Origin: Chloroflexota bacterium
Lineage (GTDB): Bacteria > Chloroflexota > UBA6077 > JACCZL01
NCBI GenBank assembly: GCA_020845495.1
Contig: JADLFM010000247.1
Span: 60,913-124,912, forward strand
Direction of reading: 5' to 3'
DNA: 64,000 nucleotides
Each line of letters begins with the position of its first letter. Position 1 is the stretch's first letter. The position numbers and the translations under genes were made by a program. This document shows positions 7,927 to 17,219 of this stretch, piece after piece. The notes beneath the pieces are model-generated. The model searched no databases, had not been told where the DNA came from, and saw only the letters and a program-made list of their open reading frames with translations.

Positions 7927-10900
7927 ATGAGCGAGTATCTGGCTACGCTGAACGAGCGCGTGCTGATCTTCGACGGCGCGATGGGCACGAGCCTCCAGGC
8001 CCTCGAGCTGACCGCCGACGACTTCGGGGGCACGCGCCTGGATGGCTGCAACGAAGCCCTCCTGCTGTCCCGACCGGACGTCATCGCGGGGGTGCATCGA
8101 GACTTCCTCGGTGTCGGCGCAGACGTGGTCGAAACCGACACGTTTGGCGGCAGCCGGCCCAAGCTCGAAGAGTACGGGCTGGGCGATCGGACCTACGAGA
8201 TCAACCGCCGCGCGGCTGAGATCGCGCGGACCGAAGCTGACCGTGAGGCCGCACGCCGAGGCCGCCCCTGCTTCGTGGCCGGCTCGATCGGCCCGACTGG
8301 CTTTCTGCCCTCCACCACCGACCCATCCCTGTCGAACGTCACGTTCGAGCAACTGGTCGCGATCTTCGAGGAGCAGGCCCGACCGCTGATCGACGGCGGG
8401 GTGGACGTCGTGCTCATCGAGACGGCCCAGGACATCCTCGAAGTGCGCGCCGCGCTCGTCGGCATCCGCCGCTGTTTCGCGAACGGCGCCCGCCGGGTTC
8501 CGATCCAGGCCCAGGTGTCATTGGACACCTCGGGCCGGATGCTGCTTGGGACCGATATGGCTGCCGCGCTCACCATTCTGGAGCACGCTGGCGCTGACGT
8601 GGTCGGCCTCAACTGCTCGACCGGGCCGGAGCACATGCGGGTGCCGGTCCGGACACTGGCCGATCTGGCGCGGGCGCCGCTCTCGATCGTGCCGAACGCC
8701 GGTATCCCGATCAATCAGAACGGCCGTGCCATCTATCCACTCGAGCCCGAGCCGATGGCCGAGCAGCTTCGGCAGTTCGTCGTTGAGTCTGGCGTCGCGG
8801 CGGTAGGCGGCTGCTGCGGATCGACCCCAGACCATATTGCGGCGATCCGGCGGGCTGTGGCCGAGTCGACGCCCAAGCGCATCGTGGTCGACTACGCACC
8901 CCGCGTGGCGAGCGCGATGCGAGCGCAGGACTTGCTCCAACAGCCGCCGCCGCTCCTGATTGGTGAGCGGGTCAACACCCAGGGGAGCCGCAAGGTCAAG
9001 CGGCTGCTGCTCGCGGATGATTACGACGGCATCCTCGAGGTCGCGCGAGAGCAGGTCGAGGGCGGGGCACACGTTCTCGACGTCTGCGTTGCACTCACCG
9101 AGCGGTCGGACGAAGCGTTTCAAATGGCGGAGGTGGTGAAGCGGCTGCGGGCCGGCGTCGATGCGCCGTTGGTGATCGACTCGACCGAGCCGGACGTCGT
9201 CCGAGCCGCGCTCGAGGCCAACCCGGGCCGCTCCATCGTCAACTCGATCAACCTGGAGGCCGGCCGCGAGAAGGCCGATTTCGTTCTGGGGCTGGTCAAG
9301 ACACACGGCGCGGGTGTCGTCGCGCTCACCATCGACGAGCAGGGGATGGCTCACACGGCCGAGCGGAAGCTCGAGATCGCACGCCGCATTCACGATATCG
9401 CGGTCGGCGAGCACGGGCTCCGGCCCGAAGACCTGATCTTCGACGTCCTGACCTTCCCGGTGACAACCGGTCAGGACGAGCTCGTGCGCGATGCCGCCGA
9501 GACGATCGAGGGCATCCGGCGGATCAAGGCAGCACTGCCGGGCGTGCTGACGTCGCTGGGCGTGTCGAACGTGTCGTTTGGGGTCTCGCCGGCCGCGCGT
9601 GGCGTCCTCAACTCGGTCTTCCTCCACCATTGCGTGGCCGCCGGCCTCGATATGGCGATCGTGAACCCGAGTCACATCACGCCGTATGGCGAGATCCCGG
9701 CCGACGCCCGTGAGATCACCGAAGACCTGATCTACTATCGCCGTCCCGATGCGCTCCCTCGCTTCATCGCGCGCTTCGAAGGCGTCCAGATCGATGCAGC
9801 GGCCGGTAACGGAGCAGACGCCGACGCCGATTTGCCGGTCGCCCAGCGGATCCATAACCGCATCCTGTTCCGCAAGAAGGAGGGGATCGAGGGGCTGCTC
9901 GACGAGGCGATGGAGAGCCGGACGCCAGTCGAGGTGCTCAACGACATCCTGTTGCCGGCGATGAAGGACGTGGGCGACCGGTTCGGAGCCGGCGAGCTCA
10001 TCCTGCCGTTCGTGCTCCAGTCGGCCGAGGTGATGAAGCGGGCGGTTCGCCACCTGGAGCAGTTCCTCGAGAAGAAAGACGGCTACACCAAGGGGAAGGT
10101 CGTGGTCGCGACCGTCTACGGTGACGTCCACGACATCGGCAAGTCGCTCGTCAATACGATCCTCTCGAACAACGGCTACACCGTCTTCGACCTTGGCAAG
10201 CAGGTGCCGGTCAGCACGATCGTCGAGAAGGCGCAGGAGGTCCAGGCGGACGCGATTGGCCTGTCGGCGCTGCTGGTCTCGACCTCGAAGCAGATGCCGC
10301 TCTGCATCCAGGAGTTGCATGCGCGTGGCCTGAGCGTGCCGGTCATGATCGGGGGCGCGGCGATCAACCGCGCGTTCGGCCGGCGAGTCGGCCTTCTGCC
10401 TGACGGTACGCCGTACCCGGGCGGTGTCTTCTACTGCAAGGATGCCTTCGAGGGACTTGACGTCATGGACCAGTTGACCGATCCGTCTCGGCGGTCCGAC
10501 GCTCTCGCTCGCACCCTCGCCGAGACGGCGGCGTTCAAGGAGCGCGAGACCCCGCGCGCCGCGGCCGCCGCGAGCGTTGGCCGCTCGGATGTCGCTCCAA
10601 CTTCACCGCCGCGAGCACCGTTCCGGGGCGCCCGCCATATCGAGATTCCGCTCGCGGACGTCTGGCCGCGCCTCGATCTCAATACCCTCTTCCGGCTCCA
10701 CTGGGGCCTACGAAAGATCGACGAGCAGGAACGGCAGCGCCTGATCGACGAGCAGTTCATGCCGCTCCTTGAAGAATTGAAGGCAGAGGCCGAGCGTGAG
10801 GGCTGGCTGCGCGGGATCGGCCTGTACGGCTTCTTCCCGGCCGTTTCGGATGGCGATACGCTGGTCGTGCTCGATCCGAACGATCCAAAGCACGAGGATG

Positions 10901-11403
10901 AGATCGCCCGCTTCACCTTCCCGCGTCAGCCGTCGGGCGAGCGGCTTTGTCTCGCCGACTACTTCCAGCCAATCGGCGGGCGCCCCGATCTCGTCGCACT
11001 CCAGGCCGTCACGGTCGGCCCCCAGGCCGAGCGGGTGTACGAGACGCTCGAGCGGGAAGGTGAGTACAGCCGCGGGCTGTTCATCCGAGGGCTTGCGTCG
11101 TCGACTGCCGAGGCGCTTGCCGACGTCGTGAACGGCCGCATCCGCGACGACCTCGGGCTGGCCGGCGAACGGGGGCGCCGCTACAGTTGGGGCTACGGCG
11201 CCTGTCCGGATCTTTCGCAGCAGCGTGACGTGCTACGGCTCTTGGGAGCTGAGAAGGTGGGCCTGGCGTTGACGGCTGGCGATCAACTCGATCCCGAGCA
11301 CAGCACGCTCGCGCTCGTCGTCCATCATCCAGAGGCCAAGTACTTCGCCGTGTTTCAGGCGGACCGGCACGCACTCGATAGCAACATGGCCGTGGCCCGC
11401 TGA
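7927..11403 (+). CDS. metH: cobalamin-dependent methionine synthase
   Basis: 1158 residues from ATG 7927 with GGAAG upstream, near the usual 1,200 for MetH. Domains in order: homocysteine methyltransferase barrel (about 1-310) with zinc ligands Cys230 and Cys296/Cys297 (GGCCGSTPDH); pterin-binding barrel (about 340-600, GERVNTQGSRK ... DSTEPDVV); cobalamin cap and B12-binding domain (about 640-870) with DVHDIGKSLV, where His735 is the lower cobalt ligand; and an AdoMet reactivation domain (about 900-1150) with a SWGYGACPDL motif. It transfers the methyl group of methyltetrahydrofolate to homocysteine. No cobalamin riboswitch was recognised upstream, only a small 6-bp hairpin at 7872-7887. MTHFR is not adjacent. 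Confidence 0.96.
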   Translation: MSEYLATLNERVLIFDGAMGTSLQALELTADDFGGTRLDGCNEALLLSRPDVIAGVHRDFLGVGADVVETDTFGGSRPKLEEYGLGDRTYEINRRAAEIARTEADREAARRGRPCFVAGSIGPTGFLPSTTDPSLSNVTFEQLVAIFEEQARPLIDGGVDVVLIETAQDILEVRAALVGIRRCFANGARRVPIQAQVSLDTSGRMLLGTDMAAALTILEHAGADVVGLNCSTGPEHMRVPVRTLADLARAPLSIVPNAGIPINQNGRAIYPLEPEPMAEQLRQFVVESGVAAVGGCCGSTPDHIAAIRRAVAESTPKRIVVDYAPRVASAMRAQDLLQQPPPLLIGERVNTQGSRKVKRLLLADDYDGILEVAREQVEGGAHVLDVCVALTERSDEAFQMAEVVKRLRAGVDAPLVIDSTEPDVVRAALEANPGRSIVNSINLEAGREKADFVLGLVKTHGAGVVALTIDEQGMAHTAERKLEIARRIHDIAVGEHGLRPEDLIFDVLTFPVTTGQDELVRDAAETIEGIRRIKAALPGVLTSLGVSNVSFGVSPAARGVLNSVFLHHCVAAGLDMAIVNPSHITPYGEIPADAREITEDLIYYRRPDALPRFIARFEGVQIDAAAGNGADADADLPVAQRIHNRILFRKKEGIEGLLDEAMESRTPVEVLNDILLPAMKDVGDRFGAGELILPFVLQSAEVMKRAVRHLEQFLEKKDGYTKGKVVVATVYGDVHDIGKSLVNTILSNNGYTVFDLGKQVPVSTIVEKAQEVQADAIGLSALLVSTSKQMPLCIQELHARGLSVPVMIGGAAINRAFGRRVGLLPDGTPYPGGVFYCKDAFEGLDVMDQLTDPSRRSDALARTLAETAAFKERETPRAAAAASVGRSDVAPTSPPRAPFRGARHIEIPLADVWPRLDLNTLFRLHWGLRKIDEQERQRLIDEQFMPLLEELKAEAEREGWLRGIGLYGFFPAVSDGDTLVVLDPNDPKHEDEIARFTFPRQPSGERLCLADYFQPIGGRPDLVALQAVTVGPQAERVYETLEREGEYSRGLFIRGLASSTAEALADVVNGRIRDDLGLAGERGRRYSWGYGACPDLSQQRDVLRLLGAEKVGLALTAGDQLDPEHSTLALVVHHPEAKYFAVFQADRHALDSNMAVAR

Positions 11404-11438
11404 TGGAGCCAGAGCCATTGGATCGGGGACCATCGTCT

Positions 11439-11460
11439 CTGGCCGCGCTGAAGCGGCCGG
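11439..11460 (+). terminator. hairpin after metH
   Basis: A GGCCGC / GCGGCC stem extended by one G-U and one C-G pair, with a 6-base loop, starts 36 bases after the metH stop. No U tract. Weak but well placed. Confidence 0.4.
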
Positions 11461-11470
11461 AGGTGCCTCG

Positions 11471-11668
11471 TCAAGCAGTCAGGACGGCCGATTGCGTTTT
11501 CGGTGCGGCCCGAATCACGAAAGCCCCACCGGCGGGACCAGCTATGGCGTGTTCCAGTCGACCACGCTCGGCTAGCCAGCGAAGGAACGTTAGTCTGCGC
11601 ATGTCGACGTCGCGCGGCGACTGAACGAACATCTGAAGCGAGCTATCGTACGAGCCCATCGCGGCCAT
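11471..11668 (-). CDS. small hypothetical protein, 65 aa
   Basis: Starts at ATG 11668 with CAGGAGAGA about 15 bases upstream; a second ATG at 11659 is possible. The product is soluble: a charged helix (VDMRRLTFLRWLAERGRLEH) is followed by a Gly/Ala turn and a GGAFVIR strand. It looks like a small winged or DNA-binding-like piece, but no family is recognised. It sits alone in the roughly 600-base spacer after metH. The rest of that spacer (11720-12003) shows no credible gene. The evidence is composition and a plausible ribosome site only. Confidence 0.42.
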   Translation of the reverse strand: MAAMGSYDSSLQMFVQSPRDVDMRRLTFLRWLAERGRLEHAIAGPAGGAFVIRAAPKTQSAVLTA

Positions 11669-11979
11669 CTTCGCACCCCGGTCTCTCCTGCGGCGGACCG
11701 CGACTCTCCGGCCGCGCATGCCACCCGCGTCTGGTGTGATCTGGTCTGTCCGACCTACTATTTCCTAATGCACGGAGCGTGCCGCTCGGACGCCACTCGC
11801 GCTCGAACGAGCCCAACCAATGACATTCGACACCTGTCGCGCCACGACGCGCGGCTGCCGCAGACGAGGTCGCGGCCGAACATCGCCGCAGTCTTGCGAT
11901 CGTGCCTGTGCATCACAAGAGCGCTCGAATGCCTGGGAGGGGCGCGCCGCGGGCGAGGCTGATGGATGCCCTGACAGGC

Positions 11980-12009
11980 AGGGGCCGCTCAGGTAGGGGC
12001 CGCTCAGGT
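11980..12009. repeat. 15-bp perfect tandem duplication spanning a stop codon
   Basis: AGGGGCCGCTCAGGT occurs twice back to back (11980-11994 and 11995-12009). The right copy contains the stop codon of the minus-strand dehydratase gene, so the duplication adds a second in-frame TGA just beyond the first. This is likely replication slippage without coding effect. Confidence 0.8.
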
Positions 12010-13089
12010 CAGCGCGTAGCGCTCCAGCGCTGCCTCGTCGAACGCGAGCCCGAGACCGGGCCGCCGAGGCACCATCACTGCACCAGCTTCGATGACGAGC
12101 GGCTCGGCGAGGATTGGCTCAGCCCAGGGCATGTATTCCAGCAACTGGGCCGTTGGGCTGGCTGCGAGCAGGTGGACCGAAATCTCGGGAAACAGGTGAC
12201 TCGAGAGCGGCAGTTTCCACGCTTCGGCCAGCGCCGCGACGCGCATCCAGCCGGTGACACCCCCCACCCGCTGCACATCTGGCATCAGCACGTCGCAGGC
12301 GTTCTTCTCGACGAGCGCCCGGAAGCCGGCTAGCAGGTAGCTATTCTCGCCCGCCGCGATGGCGGTGCTCAACTCGTGCGCCACCTGCGCGAGCCCGTCG
12401 AGGTCGTCATGATCGACCGGCTCTTCCAGCCAGAACGGCTGAACTGACTCCAGCGCTCGGCCCATGGTGATGGCCGTGTCGACGGACCATGCCTGATTCG
12501 CGTCGATCAGCAACAACTGGTGTGGGCCGATGGCACCTCGCACCTGGTGCGCCGCTTCGAGGTCGTCGGCGACGTTGGGCCGGCCGACGCGCATCTTCAC
12601 CCCCCGGAATCCCTGTGCCGCAAAATGGGCAGCCTCTTCATGCAACCTGTGGCCCGGTTCGAGCAGCCAGAGCCCCGCGCTCTGGTACGCGGCGCAGCGA
12701 TCGCCGGCCGCGCCGAGCAGGAGCGCTAACGGCGTCCCGTACGCCTTCCCCACGATGTCCCAGAGCGCGCAGTCGAGCGCTGACAACGCGAACGTCGCGA
12801 GGCCGCCGCGACCGAGCAGGTTAATGGCACGGTCCATCACTTGAAAGCAACGCAACGTGAGGATAGGGTCTTCGTCGCGGAGGCCGTCGCCCAGATACGC
12901 GATGAGCGCCTGGACAGCCCGTGCCTGCTGCACTCCAAACGCCTGGATGTAAGTCTGCCCGACGATGCCAGCGTCGGTGAGCACGTCGACCACGACCAGG
13001 ACGATCCGGTCGTTTCGGCGCACGGCCGAGAGGATGGGGCGTTCGAGCGGGACGGATACGGCGCGGGAACGGACCTCGACGATCTTCAT
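12004..13089 (-). CDS. mandelate racemase / muconate lactonizing enzyme family protein (enolase superfamily)
   Basis: 361 residues, typical length. The N-terminal capping domain (about 1-120) is followed by the TIM barrel with all ligands: Lys165-x-Arg167 (KMR in place of KxK), metal ligands Asp196 (DAN), Glu222 (EEP) and Glu248 (GEN), and an Asp271 / His298 dyad (MPDVQRVGG, LSSHLFPE) with Glu318 at the barrel end. That set places it in the mandelate racemase subgroup, which mostly abstracts a proton alpha to a carboxylate; sugar-acid dehydratases are the most common members. Its start overlaps the stop of the RibD-like reductase upstream by 4 bases, so the two are translationally coupled. 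The substrate is unknown; a sugar acid fits the neighbouring dehydrogenase and epimerase. Confidence 0.9.
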   Translation of the reverse strand: MKIVEVRSRAVSVPLERPILSAVRRNDRIVLVVVDVLTDAGIVGQTYIQAFGVQQARAVQALIAYLGDGLRDEDPILTLRCFQVMDRAINLLGRGGLATFALSALDCALWDIVGKAYGTPLALLLGAAGDRCAAYQSAGLWLLEPGHRLHEEAAHFAAQGFRGVKMRVGRPNVADDLEAAHQVRGAIGPHQLLLIDANQAWSVDTAITMGRALESVQPFWLEEPVDHDDLDGLAQVAHELSTAIAAGENSYLLAGFRALVEKNACDVLMPDVQRVGGVTGWMRVAALAEAWKLPLSSHLFPEISVHLLAASPTAQLLEYMPWAEPILAEPLVIEAGAVMVPRRPGLGLAFDEAALERYALT

Positions 13090-13871
13090 GCACTGTTCTC
13101 CGAAGGTGGCGGTGCGCTCGTGGGCCTGACGACCCGGTAGCGAGCAAAGATCTCGGCGTCGTGCTGGAAGAGGCTGACCGGTACGAGCCGCACACGCGCG
13201 TTCCCGGCCGGCATCGTCCCTTCGACGAGCGTTGGGCCATGCCCGCCCGCAAGCGTCGGCGAGATGGTCCAGAACACTTCGTCGAGCGTACCCGCTTCGA
13301 GCAGCGCCTGATTGACGCTTGGGCCGCCCTCACAGAGCAGCCAGCGGACGCCGGCCGCGTGCCGCAGCCAGCCGAGTGCCGCCCGCAGATCGACACGCTC
13401 CGCTCCGATGCGTACGATCCGCGCGTAGTGTCTGAGGGTCTGCTCCCGTTCGAGGGGCGCCTGCTCCGTTGTCAGGATGAGCGTGCGCTCCGCGCCGCCG
13501 ACGAGAAATCGACGGCGCGGGTCAAGGTCGAGCGTGCGCGAGAGCGTGACGGCCAGTGGCTGGCTCGGCAGTCCGTGAGCTCCGCGGACCGCGACGAGCG
13601 CGGGCGGCACGCGCGGATCGACGAGCTCGGTACGGACCGTTGTCGCTCCGACGAGCAAGGCATCGACCGCCGACCGGACCTGACGCATCAGCGCCCGGTC
13701 GACGCGGCTGCCAAGACCGACCGCGCTTCCTCCGATGGCGGCCTTCCCATCGACCGTTGACACCATGTTGATGGCGATATACGGACGGTCGGGCGGCGGC
13801 TTCGGGAAGGTCAGATCGGCGTAGACGGCCTCCACCGCGACGGGACGGTAGACTGGGACAAGCTGCTGCAA
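13086..13871 (-). CDS. RibD C-terminal domain (dihydrofolate-reductase-fold) protein
   Basis: 261 residues, matching the reductase half of RibD: YIAINMVSTVDGKAAI at the start, a RSAVDALLVGATTVRTE nucleotide-site stretch in the middle, and LLCEGGPSVNQALLEAGTLDE with the family's EGGP motif. In riboflavin synthesis this domain reduces the ribosyl side chain with NADPH. Here there is no deaminase domain and no rib gene nearby, and stand-alone versions often have other or unknown NADPH-dependent roles. It is upstream of and overlaps the enolase-superfamily gene (ATGA overlap), which suggests a shared pathway. The Zn dehydrogenase lies 35 bases upstream on the same strand, so a three-gene operon is likely. 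Confidence 0.82.
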   Translation of the reverse strand: MQQLVPVYRPVAVEAVYADLTFPKPPPDRPYIAINMVSTVDGKAAIGGSAVGLGSRVDRALMRQVRSAVDALLVGATTVRTELVDPRVPPALVAVRGAHGLPSQPLAVTLSRTLDLDPRRRFLVGGAERTLILTTEQAPLEREQTLRHYARIVRIGAERVDLRAALGWLRHAAGVRWLLCEGGPSVNQALLEAGTLDEVFWTISPTLAGGHGPTLVEGTMPAGNARVRLVPVSLFQHDAEIFARYRVVRPTSAPPPSENSA

Positions 13872-13906
13872 GGCGGGTATCCGAGATCGAGTGTTTCAGC
13901 GGAGCG

Positions 13907-14938
13907 TCAGTCGAAGACGAAGACGCCCTTGCCAGTCGTCTGGGTATCGAACAGTCGGTACGCGGCCTCGGCCTCTTCGAGGCGGAAGCGGTGGGTCAGG
14001 AGCTTGCCGAGCGGCACCTCGCGGTCCACGACGAACCGGGCACACTCAGCCTGCCCGACCGTGCTGAACGTCCAGGAGCCGTAGATCGTCAACTGCTTGT
14101 GGATGACGTCCGGGCTGGGCTCGAGGGTGACGGTGTTGCCCTCGCCGATCCAGCAGACGCGTCCCCAACTCTGGGCCGACTTGACGGCATTAGCACGGGC
14201 GGTTGGCTGGCCGGTGCAGTCGAGCGTGGCCTCGGCGCCCTCGCCGTGGGTCAGGTCGCGAATCGCCTGAACCGGGTCCATCGCGCGGGCGTCGATGATC
14301 GCATCGGCGCCGAGCTCACGGGCGAGATTGAGCCGCTCGGTCGACATGTCAACGGCGATGATGCGGGCGCCCATTTCCTTCCCCAGCATCGTCGCGCTCA
14401 GCCCCACCGGTCCCTGCCCGTAGATCGCGAGTGTGTCGCGGCCGGACAGGTTGAGCCGCCGCAGGCCCAGGTAGGCGGTGCCGGTTCCACACGAGATCGC
14501 CGCGCCTTCCTCGAAGGTCAGTTCGTCGGGCAGCGGCACCAGCATGAACGGATAGACCTTGATGTAGGGCGCGTGGCCGCCGTTGGCACTCGAACCGTAC
14601 ACGAGCGAGCCTTCAAGGCACATCTGGCTGTAGCCGATCCGACAGTGCTTGCAGCGCCCGCAGCCGCTGTAGTGATGGATCATCACCCGCTGGCCGATGG
14701 GCGCCTCGTCCTCGGTCACCGCCGAGCCGCGGGCTACGACCACGCCACACGGTTCGTGGCCGGCCACGTTGGGCGGGCGCTTTGCCCGCTCGCTCTTGGG
14801 CGCGCGATAGGGCGTCAGGTCGCTGCCGCACATGCCGGATGCTTTCATCGCGACGATGACCTCGCGCGGGCCGGGCTCCGGGTCCGGGAACGCTCGTAGC
14901 TCCAGGGTACGCTCTCCGGGAAAATACACACCAAGCAT
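13907..14938 (-). CDS. zinc-dependent alcohol dehydrogenase (MDR family)
   Basis: Starts at ATG 14938 behind GGAGGGGAG; a longer frame reaches into the divergent neighbour and was not chosen. 343 residues. Catalytic zinc site: GMCGSD Cys and AGHEPCG His-Glu. Structural zinc site: CGRCKHCRIGYSQMC with four Cys. The NAD(P) Rossmann motif is YGQGPVGLSA. It belongs to the polyol/threonine/alcohol dehydrogenase group, and the conserved AISCGTGTAYLGL precedes the nucleotide domain. It probably heads an operon with the RibD-like and enolase-superfamily genes, so oxidation of a sugar alcohol or sugar acid precursor is a reasonable but unproven role. Confidence 0.9.
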   Translation of the reverse strand: MLGVYFPGERTLELRAFPDPEPGPREVIVAMKASGMCGSDLTPYRAPKSERAKRPPNVAGHEPCGVVVARGSAVTEDEAPIGQRVMIHHYSGCGRCKHCRIGYSQMCLEGSLVYGSSANGGHAPYIKVYPFMLVPLPDELTFEEGAAISCGTGTAYLGLRRLNLSGRDTLAIYGQGPVGLSATMLGKEMGARIIAVDMSTERLNLARELGADAIIDARAMDPVQAIRDLTHGEGAEATLDCTGQPTARANAVKSAQSWGRVCWIGEGNTVTLEPSPDVIHKQLTIYGSWTFSTVGQAECARFVVDREVPLGKLLTHRFRLEEAEAAYRLFDTQTTGKGVFVFD

Positions 14939-15079
14939 GAAAGGCTCCCCTCCGAGTCGTGCCGGCATTGTAGGCCGGCGAGCGGCCGGCTGTCGGGCGG
15001 GGCTTCGCATGCCTCTCGTGCGTACCACTCTACTGTTCTGAGGCAGGATCGAATGACGCGGCCGGCGACGCCACTCCGC

Positions 15080-16621
15080 ATGACACGACGCCACTGGTTG
15101 CGACGGATCGTACCGGGAGTGCTGGTCGCCTTTGGCTCGGCGTTGGCCTGCGAGCGGCCGGCTGCGCCGCCAACGTCAGGCGCTTCAACTGGATCAGGCA
15201 CGTCGACGGCACCTGTCCGGCCAGCGGCGCCTGTTGGGTCAGCGACCAGGTCTGCTCCGCCGTCAGGACCGCCAGCGGCAGCCGGCACCATGACGCCCGG
15301 CGGTAGAGTGTCCGGCATGGCGGCTTCAACGCCGGCGCCGGCTGCCGCGCGCCCAACTGCGTCGCCGGCGGCGTCTCCCGTTGGCTGGTTTGCCCGCCCG
15401 ACGCCGATCCCCGTCTCAGAGATAGTGATCGGCGCGCTCTACCCGTTCAGCGGCCGGACGGCCATCAATGCGGACGCTATTCGCGTGGCCCTCGACACGG
15501 TGGCCGGGATCGCGAACGTACCGACCGCCGGCCTCCCCTGGCCGTGGGCCGCGGGTGCAGGGCTGCCCGCGCTCGGCGGGGCGATCGTTCGACTGGTCGC
15601 CGTCGACCATGGCGGCGTGCCCGAGAACGGGCAGGCCGAAGCCGAGCGTCTGGTGGCCGAGGAGAACGTGCACGCCCTGATCGGCTGCGTCGACAACAGC
15701 GTCACCACGGCCGTCGCCCGTGTTGCCGAGCACGCGGCCATCCCGTTCCTCGTGCCCGAGGCGCCTTCGTCCACGCTCACGACACACGGTCAGCAGTGGC
15801 TGTTTCGGACCTGCCCACACGATGGACAGGTGACGGCAGGATCGTTCGACTTCCTGGCGGACCTTTCGCAGCGCGCGGGTCTCGCCGTGAAGACGGTCGG
15901 GCTGACCTACGAAGACACGCTCACCGGCGCGGAGAGCGCTCGCCTCCACAAAGAGCAGGCCGTGAAGCATGGGTATCAGGTCGTGGCCGACATCAAGTAC
16001 CGCCCACGCGCACGCTCGCTGCTCGACGAGGTAGAGCAACTCCATGAGGCTGACCCGGACGTCTGGCTGGCGACGTCCTCCGGCGCTGACCTGACTCGGT
16101 TCGTCCGGACCGCTCGCGAGCGCGGCTTTCGGCCTCGGCTCCTGCTGGTGCGGCAGGTGGACGGCGTCGGCCCCGCATACCTCACCGCCACCGGGCCGGA
16201 CGTCGAGGGGGCGTTCGTGCCCGCGCCGTTCTTGCTCGACCTGGCGCCCCACCGGCCACTGCTCCGGAACATGAACGACCTGTATCGGCGCAACGGTACG
16301 GCGGCTAACGGCCAGCCCCGCGATCTCGGCGATCTGTCGGCCCGGACCCTCGTCGGCGGCCTCGTGCTGATCGACGCCATTCAGCGCGCCGGCACGGTCG
16401 AGCCGAAGGCGATTCGCCGAGCCTTACAGGAGACGAGCATTCCCGCCGACTGGGTACCGGTGCCCTGGACGGGCGTTGCGTTCGATGGCAGCGGCCAGAA
16501 CGTTCGGGCGCTCGTGCCCATGGCGCAGCTTCAGAGTGGCACGCTCGCAACGATCTGGCCGTGGGGCCTTGCCGCCCGCGACGTGGCAGTGGCCGGGGCC
16601 GGGACCCGCCAGGGCAGGTAA
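15080..16621 (+). CDS. ABC transporter substrate-binding lipoprotein, branched-chain amino acid / amide type
   Basis: 513 residues from ATG 15080 (an upstream ATG at 15053 adds nine residues). The N-terminus is an RRHWLRR basic region, a hydrophobic core and the lipobox GSALAC, giving a lipidated Cys near residue 24. An Ala/Pro/Ser linker of about 85 residues follows, then a periplasmic-binding type 1 fold: EIVIGALYPFSGR-like start, AERLVAEENVHALIGC, VPEAPSSTLT, and a C-terminal RALQETSIPADWVPVPW. This is the LivJ / AmiC / UrtA family that captures amino acids, urea or amides outside the membrane. No permease or ATPase genes are adjacent, so it is an orphan binding protein. It is divergent from the Zn dehydrogenase. 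Confidence 0.85.
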   Translation: MTRRHWLRRIVPGVLVAFGSALACERPAAPPTSGASTGSGTSTAPVRPAAPVGSATRSAPPSGPPAAAGTMTPGGRVSGMAASTPAPAAARPTASPAASPVGWFARPTPIPVSEIVIGALYPFSGRTAINADAIRVALDTVAGIANVPTAGLPWPWAAGAGLPALGGAIVRLVAVDHGGVPENGQAEAERLVAEENVHALIGCVDNSVTTAVARVAEHAAIPFLVPEAPSSTLTTHGQQWLFRTCPHDGQVTAGSFDFLADLSQRAGLAVKTVGLTYEDTLTGAESARLHKEQAVKHGYQVVADIKYRPRARSLLDEVEQLHEADPDVWLATSSGADLTRFVRTARERGFRPRLLLVRQVDGVGPAYLTATGPDVEGAFVPAPFLLDLAPHRPLLRNMNDLYRRNGTAANGQPRDLGDLSARTLVGGLVLIDAIQRAGTVEPKAIRRALQETSIPADWVPVPWTGVAFDGSGQNVRALVPMAQLQSGTLATIWPWGLAARDVAVAGAGTRQGR

Positions 16622-16730
16622 GGTCGCCCGCGGCGGGCGGTCAGGGTATCCTCTCACCTACGGCTCGCCACGCCGGGCAGATCGCGGTTCTGTTCTGCCG
16701 GGGCGCGCCGAAACGTCATGGAGGACGAAG

Positions 16731-17051
16731 GTGTTCTTCGAGCTCCGCCAGTACCGGATGCGCCCGGGCCAGCGTGAGGCCTGGGTCGCTTATATGGAAG
16801 AAGAGATCATCCCATTTCAGATCTCAAAGGGGATGGTCATTGTTGGCAGTTTTGTGGGTCAGGAGGACCACGACCTGTACGTCTGGATTCGTCGCTTTGA
16901 CAGCGAGGAGGAGCGCGAGCGCCTCTACGAAGCGGTGTACCAGAGCGATCACTGGAAGAATACTATCGCTCCACGCGTGGCCGAGTTGATCGACCGTGAG
17001 CAGATCAAGGTGACGCGCATCGAGCCGACGCCGAAATCCGTCATCCGCTGA
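16731..17051 (+). CDS. NIPSNAP family protein
   Basis: 106 residues from GTG 16731 with GGAGGACGAAG just upstream. It begins with the hallmark FFELRQYRMRPGQREAWVAYME and continues with IVGSFVGQEDHDLYVWIRRFDSEEERERL, a dimeric alpha-beta-barrel (ferredoxin-like) single-domain NIPSNAP. Length and strand pattern are typical. The function of bacterial NIPSNAPs is mostly unknown; they resemble small monooxygenase-like or binding proteins and often sit with catabolic genes. It lies between the binding lipoprotein and the NHL-repeat gene, same strand, with spacers of about 110 and 170 bases. Confidence 0.85.
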   Translation: MFFELRQYRMRPGQREAWVAYMEEEIIPFQISKGMVIVGSFVGQEDHDLYVWIRRFDSEEERERLYEAVYQSDHWKNTIAPRVAELIDREQIKVTRIEPTPKSVIR

Positions 17052-17219
17052 GATCCGGCCGCCCGGGCCGAATGGCTCGGTTCGGGCGGTACGACTGGCC
17101 GCGCGATACGGTGCGCGCGGCCTCGAACGAGGTACCGTTCAGGCGCGATCCTGGGATCGTCCCGATATGCTGCCGCCAGGGATTGGCGGCGCGAGACGAG
17201 CTCATTGGAGCGCGCAGCT

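Noticed and set aside
8518..10320. Long open frame (600 codons) on the minus strand opposite metH, and similar ones opposite 4920-5909, 54160-55320 and 59192-60682
   Set aside because: All lie exactly antisense to genes with clear domain motifs. In very GC-rich DNA the opposite frame is often free of stops. Their products are Arg/Asp/His-rich and match nothing recognisable.
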